Positions 16,766 through 26,200 of a stretch of 64,000 bases of DNA are shown here, one piece after another; positions within the stretch are counted from its first letter, which is position 1; every line of letters begins with the position of its first letter. The stretch comes from VXNE01 sp965203615. GTDB taxonomy: Bacteria; Pseudomonadota; Gammaproteobacteria; Pseudomonadales; Azotimanducaceae. The position numbers and the translations under genes are program-made. The stretch covers positions 3,038,001-3,102,000 of the forward strand of contig OZ241900.1 in assembly GCA_965203615.1 (NCBI GenBank), in the 5' to 3' direction. The notes beneath the pieces are model-generated. The model saw only the letters and a program-made list of their open reading frames with translations. It was not told where the DNA came from and searched no databases.

Positions 16766-19292
16766 GGTCAAGATCCTTCTCGATGTGTCTGTCTGCGAAG
16801 CCCGCGGGCCCGCGGTTCCAAGGTCCGCCCATCCTCGCGACGAAATTGGGCCAACTCCTGTCCTTGTTGACCGAGTCGTAGTTGATCCAGCTATCCGAAT
16901 GCTCCGAGACCTTGCTAAAATTCGGGCGGCGCCGACCCACTGGGTCCACTGTCCTAAGTTCGTGAACCTCATGCCCCCGCGAAACCACTCGGGCCGCTGT
17001 CGTCGCGCCCCAGCTATGGCCGATGACGCTGGGCTTGATCCCCCGAGATCCTTCGCGGTCGATCCAGTCGGCGAGTTCATCACCTTGGTCGTGGCGAAAA
17101 TACCTGTCGCTCGGCTTCCCGTGCTCCTCGTAGATGTTCTTGACTATCCCAAAGCCTTCCCGATCATCCATGGCCCCGCCAACAAAGGCAATCGGTCTTC
17201 GGGCATCCAAGTCCCCGCCGGTGATATTGGGAATGTTCGCCACGAACACATGGTTGGACACTCGGAAGGTGACCATGCGGTAGACGGTGGTCATGCCGAA
17301 ATAGAAGAATCCGGGGGAGTCGTAGGAGTCCCACGGGCCGTCGCCGACGCCGCCCCCTCCCCGATAGTTGATCCAGGGCTCGGGGGCCGCCGGGGCGAAC
17401 CAGGAGGAGACGAACGAGAAGAAGATGTCCACCCAATGGAAGCGGTGCGTCGAGACCACGCTCGCCAGGCCGAACCCGCCGCCGGCCGCTCCGCCCTGTT
17501 GGCAGGCGAAGCCGACCATGACGCAGCCTCCCCGCGCCGGCGCCTGCGACAGCCCGCTCGGGTCGACGAGGCTCATGGGGCTGTTCGAGACGTAGCTGTA
17601 GCCGTTCCAGGCCTGCGCCGAGGCGGTGTTGGCCACTATCGGGTCCGGGCTCAGGAACCGGCCCAGGGTCGGGTCGTACACGCGTCCCCCGCGGTGAATG
17701 AATCCCGTCCGCTCCAGGTGCTCGTGGCCCGTGTGGCCGCGCGTGCGCGGGTCCGCGCCCGCCTCCAGCGCGACGCGCTCCGACTCCGTCAGCGCCGCCG
17801 TCCAGTCCGCCTTGCGACGCTCCCCGAACGGGTCGTGGGCGAATGTGCGCGTGCGCGCCCCGGACGCGTCCGTGGTGCCCTCCACCGAGCCCAGGTGGTC
17901 CCTGTGCATGTAGTCGACGTAGCTTGCGGTGGTCGTTGTCTCTTCGCCCTCGTCGTCCGTGGCCGCCGCCGTCGTCTTCACATGCCGCACCCCGTCCGTG
18001 ACCCGCGTCTGCCTGATCGACGTGTGCGCGGCGCCCGCGCGCGGCAGCAGCTCCTCGAACGCGCCGACGTAATACGTGTGCTCCGTGCGCGGGGTCCGGC
18101 CGTCCATGTGCGTCGTCTTCCTGTGGTAGCGCGCCCCGTCCGGGCCGTAGGCGAACTCGTCGCGCGCCGTCGGCTCGGCGGTGGTCCTGCTCGCGCCCAG
18201 GGTGATCCGCGCCGGCAGGTTGCGGCCGTTCCAATCGATGAACTTGTCGTCGCCGCAGCCGGCCGAGGTGCAGTCGTACCCGGTGATGTTGCCGTCGGCG
18301 TCGTAGCCGAACGTGTGCGACTTGCCGTCGATGGTCGCGGTCTTCAGGCGGTTCGGCCTCGCCGCGTCGGTGTGGCTGTAGGAGGACACGTCGATATCCG
18401 CGCCGACCGAGCTGGTCTTCGTCTTCAGGTTGCCCCTCGCGTCGTAGGTCTGGCTCAGGATCCGGCGCGTCGTGTTGTTCAGCTTCGTGGTCGCGGTCGT
18501 CAGCCGGCCCAGCGGGTCGTGGGCGAACTCCTCCAGCTTCGCGTTGTTGCGGCCGACGTGGCTCGCCCGGCTCTCGAGCAGGCCGTCGCTGCGCCAGACA
18601 TAGGCGTTGTCCTGGATCTTCGTCCCGCCGCTCGAGACCGTGTCGATGTCGGTCGGCCGGCCCGTCTTCGGGTCGAAGGCGCGCGTCGTCGTCACGCCGT
18701 TGCCGTACGTCACCCCGGTGACGTTGCCCCAGGCGTCCATCGCCGCGCGCCTCTCCAGCAACGCCCCGCTCGACGAGTCCCGCCTCAGCTCCGTCCGGTA
18801 GCCCCGGGCGCTATAGGCGTGGTGCGCCGTCAGCCCCGAGGGATACGAAACCGTCTTCAGGCGGCCGTCGGCATAGTAGGTGTAGCCGTGGATGTAGGTC
18901 TTGTCGACCGCGGGCGCGCCGATCGTCGTGGTCGACTGCTTGAGGCGCGCGTCGTCGTTGTACGCGAGCGCCTCGTTGAAGTCCCGGTTCGCCGCGGCGC
19001 TCGGGCACGCCATGGCCTTCGCGCCGTCGTGATAGCAGCGCGCCTTCAGCGCGCCGCGCACCTTCGGCGGCGCGTTCGAAGAATGGTAGAACCACTGCGC
19101 CACTCCGTCCGGGTCCTTGCGCGTCGTCGTCCGGCCGAGCTTGTCGCGGGTCCAGGTCGTCGTCCCCTTGCCGTCCGCGCGCGTCTCCAGCTCGCCGAAC
19201 CTCGTGTAGGTGAACCTGACCGTCCCGAAGTCGGGGCTCGCGACGCTATCGCGGAACCCCGACGAGTCGTAGGCGAAGGTGATACCTGCCAA
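16731..19292 (-). CDS. Orphan Rhs module with GHSWG lipase-like toxin tip (cassette 1)
   Basis: This Rhs core of 853 residues starts at TTG and has no signal peptide. It shows YD repeats, the GRFLSPDPIV core, the linker ending VFVANIPNITGGD, and a tip with an alpha/beta-hydrolase nucleophile elbow (VIGHSWGATTAARVV, around residue 757), an RTVDPVGRRRP acid region and a late DADH/HIEKDLDH stretch that may supply His. The tip is a near copy of the leading gene's tip, with scattered substitutions. A phospholipase or esterase role is inferred. One core segment differs (YHSSNAPPKVRGALKARCYHDG in place of YDPTMPKRALGALERRCYKNG), showing the core itself is mosaic. Confidence 0.8.
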   Translation of the reverse strand: MAGITFAYDSSGFRDSVASPDFGTVRFTYTRFGELETRADGKGTTTWTRDKLGRTTTRKDPDGVAQWFYHSSNAPPKVRGALKARCYHDGAKAMACPSAAANRDFNEALAYNDDARLKQSTTTIGAPAVDKTYIHGYTYYADGRLKTVSYPSGLTAHHAYSARGYRTELRRDSSSGALLERRAAMDAWGNVTGVTYGNGVTTTRAFDPKTGRPTDIDTVSSGGTKIQDNAYVWRSDGLLESRASHVGRNNAKLEEFAHDPLGRLTTATTKLNNTTRRILSQTYDARGNLKTKTSSVGADIDVSSYSHTDAARPNRLKTATIDGKSHTFGYDADGNITGYDCTSAGCGDDKFIDWNGRNLPARITLGASRTTAEPTARDEFAYGPDGARYHRKTTHMDGRTPRTEHTYYVGAFEELLPRAGAAHTSIRQTRVTDGVRHVKTTAAATDDEGEETTTTASYVDYMHRDHLGSVEGTTDASGARTRTFAHDPFGERRKADWTAALTESERVALEAGADPRTRGHTGHEHLERTGFIHRGGRVYDPTLGRFLSPDPIVANTASAQAWNGYSYVSNSPMSLVDPSGLSQAPARGGCVMVGFACQQGGAAGGGFGLASVVSTHRFHWVDIFFSFVSSWFAPAAPEPWINYRGGGGVGDGPWDSYDSPGFFYFGMTTVYRMVTFRVSNHVFVANIPNITGGDLDARRPIAFVGGAMDDREGFGIVKNIYEEHGKPSDRYFRHDQGDELADWIDREGSRGIKPSVIGHSWGATTAARVVSRGHEVHELRTVDPVGRRRPNFSKVSEHSDSWINYDSVNKDRSWPNFVARMGGPWNRGPAGFADRHIEKDLDHAEICADHCVP

Positions 19293-19420
19293 CGCCCTTT
19301 GTTTTCTTCCGCGCGTGTCTCAACCATCTGGTACTTGTTTGGATCCTGATCCACGTTCCTCCAGACACATGGCGGGTCTGTGGTACCAAATGGGCAAGTC
19401 ATCGAAGCCGATATCATCAG
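19293..19420 (-). repeat. Cassette junction block, copy 3 of 3
   Basis: This 128-bp block precedes the TTG of the cassette-1 core and is nearly identical to 1647-1774 and 15768-15895. The adjoining 19421-19550 matches 15896-16024. It includes GGATCCTGATCC and the minus-strand stretch coding GFDDLPIWYHRP in the cassette-8 immunity frame. It is probably where orphan modules are joined. Confidence 0.75.
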
Positions 19421-19550
19421 CGCTGCGGGCTTTTCCGCGTCCTTCGCCGTCCCGACCGCCACCTTCGTCGCAAAGACCCGGTTCCACTCGATGAACCGCT
19501 CGTCTCTGCTTCGCCGCATCGTGCCGACGCACGCGGCGAGTCGTCGGCTT

Positions 19551-20294
19551 TTACTCGCCCTTGGCCTTCATCAAGACCGTCGCGATTTCCTCCTTCGGAA
19601 TGACCACAACGTTCGACTTGTATGCGAAGAAGCGAAACCACATCGTCCCTCCCCTAACGTACAGGCAAACATCGCGCGCCCGCTTCTCGAGGTCGAACGT
19701 CTCGTAGTACTCTTGACTCGGATCGATTCTGTCCCGATGGTCCAGCTCTCTCCGAGCCCACTCGTCCCGTATCTTGAGAAAGCCATCGAGCACGTACAGA
19801 CCGTCGTCGTCCGCTTGAGGCAGGTTCCTCGCGCCACCTTCGAGCGGCATCGCGGCAGGCGCGCCGTTCACGTAGAGGGAGCCAACCAGATTGGCGACCT
19901 TGCCCTCGCAGAAATAACCATCCAGCCGAGTGGTTGCTCCTTCCGACGCCGCGCGGCGCACGAAGTTCTCCCGCGAAGAGATCCTCAATAGGATGGCTCG
20001 TTCCCACGGAGGCACAAGACGCGGGTAATGGGCGCTGCGCGCAATGGCCACGATTCCAGACCTGTCCACCACGTCTCGAACCGAGATGTCCAAGTCTGTT
20101 GGATAGTGCCTGACGCACCCGGCGGCCAACGCGAGCACGGTCAGCGCGCAGAGTCGCAGTGCGACCGTCAGGTTCGCGAAAGTGATGCCCGCCCGAGTTG
20201 GTTTGGCCCGCGTGAGCGACGGCGGCCGCTCGTGTCCACATTCACTCCCAAGCCTAGGGAGTGCAATGGACCCTACAGATTTCGGCATGGTCAA
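19551..20294 (-). CDS. Lipoprotein immunity protein of the leading Rhs toxin
   Basis: This immunity lipoprotein of up to 247 residues overlaps the end of the leading rhs gene. A lipobox (ALTVLALAAGC) precedes YPTDLDISVRDVVDRSG, followed by a mixed alpha/beta domain ending in NVVVIPKEEIATVLMKAKGE. It is inferred to sit in the periplasm and block the lipase-like tip. The ATG at 20294 (or 20288) gives an overlong n-region; non-AUG starts near CTG/ACG just before the lipobox would give a normal signal peptide, so the start remains open. The protein is a paralogue of 16025-16765. Confidence 0.7.
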   Translation of the reverse strand: MTMPKSVGSIALPRLGSECGHERPPSLTRAKPTRAGITFANLTVALRLCALTVLALAAGCVRHYPTDLDISVRDVVDRSGIVAIARSAHYPRLVPPWERAILLRISSRENFVRRAASEGATTRLDGYFCEGKVANLVGSLYVNGAPAAMPLEGGARNLPQADDDGLYVLDGFLKIRDEWARRELDHRDRIDPSQEYYETFDLEKRARDVCLYVRGGTMWFRFFAYKSNVVVIPKEEIATVLMKAKGE

Positions 20295-23200
20295 AATCCT
20301 TCTCGATGTGTCTGTCTGCGAAGCCCTCGGGCCCGCGGTTCCAAGGTCCGCCCATCCTCGCGACCAAATTGGACCGACGCCGCCAATCCTTGTTGACCGA
20401 GTCGTAGTTGATCCAGCTATCGGAATGCTCCGAGACCTTGCGAAAATTAGGGCGGCGCCGACCCACAGGATCCACCGTCCTAAGCTCGTGAACTTCGTGC
20501 CCCCGCGAAACCACGCGGGCCGCTGTCGTCGCGCCCCAACTGTGGCCGATGACGTTGGGCTTCATACCTTGGGACCCTTGGCTATCGATCCAGTCGGCGA
20601 GTTCATCACCTTGGTTGTGGCGAAAATACCTGTCGCTCGGCTTCCCGTGCTCCTCGTAAATGTCCTTGACTGTCCCAAAGCCCTCCTGATCATCCCGGGC
20701 TCCGCCAACAAAGGCAATCGGTCTTCGGGCATCCAAGTCCCCACCGGTGATATTGGGAATGTTCGCCACGAACACATGGTCGTACAGTTGGAAGGTGACC
20801 GTGCGGTAGACAGTGGTCATGCCGAAATAGAAGAATCCGGGGGAGTCGTAGGAGTCCCACGGGCCGTCGCCGACGCCGCCGCCTCCCCGATAGTTGATCC
20901 AGGGCTCGGGGGCCGCCGGGGCGAACCAGGAGGAGACGAACGAGAAGAACACGTCGACCCAATGGAAATGGTGCGTGGAGACCACGCTCGCCAGGCCGAA
21001 CCCGCCGCCGGCCGCGCCGCCTGCTCCCTGCCGGCACATGAACCCGGACATGACGCAGCCCCCGCTCGCCTGCCTCTGCGACAGCCCGCTCGGGTCGACG
21101 AGGCTCATGGGGCTGTTCGAGACGTAGCTGTAGCCGTTCCATGCCTGCGCCGAGGCGCGATCCGCCACCAGCGGGTCCGGGCTCAGGAACCGGCCCAGGG
21201 TCGGGTCGTAGACGCGTCCCCCGCGGTGAATGAATCCCGTCCGCTCCAGGTGCTCGTGGCCCGTGTGCCCGCGCGTGCGCGGGTCCGCGCCCGCCTCCAG
21301 CGCGACGCGCTCCGACTCCGTCAGCGCCGCCGTCCAGTCCGCCTTGCGACGCTCCCCGAACGGGTCGTGGGCGAATGTGCGCGTGCGCGCCCCGGACGCG
21401 TCCGTGGTGCCCTCCACCGAGCCCAGGTGGTCCCTGTGCATGTAGTCGACGTAGCTCGCCGTGGTCGTCGTCTCTTCGCCCTCGTCGTCCGTGGCCGCCG
21501 CCGTCGTCTTCACATGCCGCACCCCGTCCGTGACCCGCGTCTGCCTGATCGACGTGTGCGCGGCGCCCGCGCGCGGCAGCAGCTCCTCGAACGCGCCGAC
21601 GTAATACGTGTGCTCCGTGCGCAGGGTCCGGCCGTCCATGTGCGTCGTCTTCCTGTGGTAGCGCGCCCCGTCCGGGCCGTAGGCGAACTCGTCGCGCGCC
21701 GTCGGCTCGGCGGTGGTCCCGCTCGCGCCCAGGGTGATCCGCGCCGGCAGGTTGCGGCCGTTCCAATCGATGAACCTGTCGTCGCCGCAGCCGGCCGAGG
21801 TGCAGTCGTAGCCGGTGATGTTGCCGTCGGCGTCGTAGCCGAACGTGTGCGACTTGCCGTCTATGGTCGCGGTCTTCAGGCGGTTCGGCCTCGCCGCGTC
21901 GGTGTGGCTGTAGGAGGACACGTCGATATCCGCGCCGACCGAGCTGGTCTTCGTCTTCAGGTTGCCCCTCGCGTCGTAGGTCTGGCTCAGGATCCGGCGC
22001 GTCGTGTTGTTCAGCTTCGTGGTCGCGGTCGTCAGCCGGCCCAGCGGGTCGTGGGCGAACTCCTCCAGCTTCGCGTTGTTGCGGCCGACGTGGCTCGCCC
22101 GGCTCTCGAGCAGGCCGTCGCTGCGCCAGACATAGGCGTTGTCCTGGATCTTCGTCCCGCCGCTCGAGACCGTGTCGATGTCGGTCGGCCGGCCCGTCTT
22201 CGGGTCGAAGGCGCGCGTCGTCGTCACGCCGTTGCCGTACGTCACCCCGGTGACGTTGCCCCAGGCGTCCATCGCCGCGCGCCTCTCCAGCAACGCCCCG
22301 CTCGACGAGTCCCGCCTCAGCTCCGTCCGGTAGCCCCGGGCGCTATAGGCGTGGTGCGCCGTCAGCCCCGAGGGATACGAAACCGTCTTCAGGCGACCGT
22401 CGGCATAGTAGGTGTAGCCGTGGATGTAGGTCTTGTCGACCGCGGGCGCGCCGATCGTCGTGGTCGACCGCTTGAGGCGCGCGTCGCCGTCGTACTCGAG
22501 CGCTTCCCTGAAGTCCGGGTCCATCATCGAGCCGGCGCATCCGGTGGCGGTCGCGCCGTTCTTGTAGCAGCGCCGCTCCAGCGCGCCGAGCGCGCGTTTC
22601 GGCATGGTCGGATCGTAGCGCCACTCCGCGACCCCGTCCGGGTCCTTGCGCTTCGTTGCCCGGCCGAGCTTGTCGCGGGTCCAGGTCGTCGTCCCCTTGC
22701 CGTCCGCGCGCGTCTTCAGCTCGCCGAACTTCGTGTGGGTGAACCTGACCGTCCCGAAGGCGGGGCTCGCGACGCTATCGCGGAACCCCGACGAGTCGTA
22801 GGCGAAGGTGGCCGCCACCGTGCCGTCCACGGTGTGTGTCGTCGGCTGGCCCGCGCCGTTGTACGCGATCTCCGTCTCCACCCCGGCCGTCGCGGAGGCG
22901 TCCATGCCTTCGGTGCGGCTCACCAGCTCGCCCATCACGTTGTACAGGCTCACCGTCTTGCGCGTCGCCACCTCCGTGGTGCCCGTGCCGCCCGGCTTGT
23001 GCACCTTCTCCGTCGCCGTCGACCTGATCCGGTTGCGGTTCGTGTCGTCGACCGCGTACTTCATCTCCGTGAAGCCGCCGTCCGGGAGATCCTCCCGCGT
23101 CACGCGGCCGCGCGCGTCGTAGGCGTACTCTCGGTAGTGCGCCGTCCCGCCCGAGTAGTACGGCTGGCTCGCCAGCCGGACCCGGCCGCGGGCGTCGTAG

Positions 23201-26200
23201 CGCGTGTCGCGGCGGACGCGCGCCGAACCGTCGAACGACTCCATCTCGGTGCGGATCGTCCGCCCGAGCTTGTCCAGGTACCTCCACGTCGTCGGGCCGA
23301 TAGTGGACGTCTCCTTGATCCGCATCACGGGCGTCACCGACGCGTCCGTCCCGGTCCCTGCCACCGCCGGGCAGGTCACCCCGGAGGCGGCGCATGATTC
23401 GTGCGCGGTGTCGATCATCACGCCGTCCGGCGTCGTGCGACGGGTCTCCCGGCCGAACGCGTCGTACACGAGCGTCGTGGTCCGGTCGTTCCGGTCCGTC
23501 AGCGTCTTCGCCAGGCCGAAGCGGGCGTCGTAGGTCAGCGTCTCGTGGTGGTCGGCCGCGTTCGTCAGCGTGCCGGGATAGCGGCTGTCGATGAAACTCG
23601 TTGCCTTCTCCGTGCGGTCGGTCTTCGACGTCCCGGTGGTGACTTCCGAATCCGTCGCGGTGATCAGGTTGCCGTTGGTGTCGTAGGTGTGGTTCGTCGT
23701 CAGTTCGTGCTCGGTGTCGCCCTCGAAACGCACCGTTCGGGTCGGTCGGAGGGTGCCCACGGCATTGCCCGACCGATTGAATGTCGTTGCCGTGCTGACG
23801 TCGGCGGTCGGCGTCCCACCGCTGTAGTGCGAATGGCTTTCCTCCACCCGGTCGGCGAACCCGATCACCCACTCCCCGCCGGAGGTGTCGTTCTCGAACG
23901 TCGTTGTCGACACCGTCTTGCGCTGCGGGGAGCTGCCGGTGCCGCTCGGCGCCGCGGCCCAGGTCGCGCCGGTGCCCGTCGCGGGGGGTGCCAGCGTGTG
24001 GTACACGATGGCGGTGCTGCTGGCGCTCTTCGGGAGCCGCGACTCGACCTTCAGAGCGTGGTCCGTCTTCGTGGCTCCGATCTGTCGACCGCCCTCGTAG
24101 TGGAACTCGAACATGTCGTCCACCCGCGGCAGTTTCGTCTGCGCCGCGGGGTCGCCGCCGTAGCCGATGGTCTCGACCGCGTGCGTCGTCACCCGCTGGT
24201 ACATGGTCTCGGTGCCGGAGGCGCCGTAGACGCCGTCGTACTCGTACACCGCGCCGACCTCGCCGTAGTGCGGGAAGTCCATGCGGTAGCGGCGGTAAGT
24301 CACCACGCCCGACGCCTCGTCCGTCGACCGCGTCGCGTCGAACCCCAGGAATCCCCAGCCGAGCTCGCTCTGCCTGCCCCTGCCCTGGTACGCGTAGCTC
24401 GTCTCGTGCCAGCCGGAAGTGGGAGTCTCGGTGTCCTGCAGGCCGTTGGCGCGCTTCATCTTCGTGACCACAGCCTTCAGCACTTCGTCCGCGTCGTGGT
24501 CGTTGTCGTCGAGCCCCGTGGTTCCGGCGATGTTTCCGGGCGCGTTGCCGAACGGCCGCTCGTCGAACAGGAATGCGTGGCTGGCGCGCTCCTCCAGGAC
24601 GCCGTACACGAACTCGGTCTTGCGCCCGAGCGAGTCCGTGACGCGGCTCACGACCGCCGACAGGTCCTCATCCGGCGTGGTCCAGTCGATGACGATCGGT
24701 GAGAGGCATTTCTCGCCCGCCCCCGTGTCGTCATAGCCGCAGAGTTGCACCTGGTGCAGACGCCGCATCGCGCCGGAGGTCGTGGTCTGCAGCCGGTAGG
24801 CGCGCACCGGCGTTCCGGTCCGGGTGCCGTCCGCGTTGGTCGTCCAGTCGCGCAGCACGCGCACCTCGCGCAGCAGAAGGTTCTGCGCCTGCGCGTAGGA
24901 GGTCGAGCCGAGCATTACCGGGGTCAGATCGATCCGGTGGATGTACCTGAACTCGATCGCCGCGTCGCTTGCGTTGCCGTACTCCACCCGCAGCGGATGC
25001 CGGACGCCGGACGACTCGTCCTTGTGGTAGACGTAGGTCATGCTGTTGTTGAAGGCGTCCGTGCGCTTGTTGATCGACCACTGGAACGCGTTCTCCATGG
25101 TCGCCGACCCGTTGATGTATTCGCTGGCGAAATGCAGTTGGCTGTCTTCCGTGTTGCCGTACTCCGAAACGGAGCCGTCCGGACCCCTGACCTCGAACCA
25201 GACGTGCGGCGCGCTGCCCTTCACCGTAACCTTGACGAAGCGCTCGCGCAGCAGCCGGTACTGGGCGTCCGGCTGCAGCGCCCTCCCGCTGGTCAGCACC
25301 AGCGGCTCCCCGTCCAGGCACAGGTTGGTCGTGTTCAGCAGGTCGCCTCCGGCGCCCGACTGGTTCACGAAGCAGCGGCGGATCGTGGAGAAGCCGCTCA
25401 GGTGCCAGCCGTAGGCCAGCGTGTCCCACGGCAGCGCCTGCTCGGCGAGTTCCCTGTCCCGGCCTCCGCCGTAGTCGATCGACAGCATCGGCATGAGGCC
25501 GTTCACGCCCGGCGCCGGCTCGATCGGGATGTTGACGTAGGCGTCCCCGCCCTGCGTTACGCCCGTCCGGTACGGCGTCGCTCCGGCCTCCGTGCGAGTG
25601 ACGATGTTCGATCTCCCGACCGGCGCGTTCACCTTGACGGTCACCTCGGGTATGTCCGTGCCGGCGCAGGTCGTCACCGTAAAGGAGTACGGCATCTCGA
25701 CCATGGTGACATTGCAGTGGTGAAGCTCGTAGCGGTGCATGCCGGGCGCCTTGCCGAGAACGGGAAGTTCCAGGCGCTCGCCGGTGTAGGCCACCTTCTT
25801 CGAGGTCGCCTCCGCGGCCCCCTCGAGAAGGATGTGGAACGGATAGCCCTCGCGGGCGTCCCAGGACAGCGTGTAGGCGCCGTCGTTCGAGGGGTTCGGA
25901 ACCGCTCGCAGCCCGCCCGTGAACTGACGCACCGACACCATGAAGGTCACCGGCGCCGAGGTCGCGTTGGACGCTTCGCTGTCGTCCGTCGCCGTCACCG
26001 TGATCCTTGCGCCGCCGACGGCGACGCCGGTGATCGTCAGCGTCTTGCCGTTGACCGCGACCGACGCGATCGTGGCGTCCGCAGAGGTCGCCTTTATGGT
26101 GTGGTCGCTGTCGTCGTCGTCCGTCACCGTCACGATCACGTCTGTCGCGTGGGCGGCGCCCTTCATGACCTTCTGGTCCGCGATCGGCGAAACGACGGGC

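Noticed and set aside
20170..20200. Similarity between GGCATCACTTTCGCG near an immunity start and GGCATCACCTTCGCC at orphan core starts
   Set aside because: The match is only about 15 bases in GC-rich DNA and is not in a consistent place relative to junctions; it could be chance.
20182..23397. Very long plus-strand reading frames opposite the Rhs cores (also around 5069-6850, 13512-15824, 16743-19349)
   Set aside because: They are rich in Arg, Val and Ala and are repeated wherever the core is repeated. This is what the complement of GC-rich YD-repeat DNA gives; no domains or starts with ribosome sites were seen.
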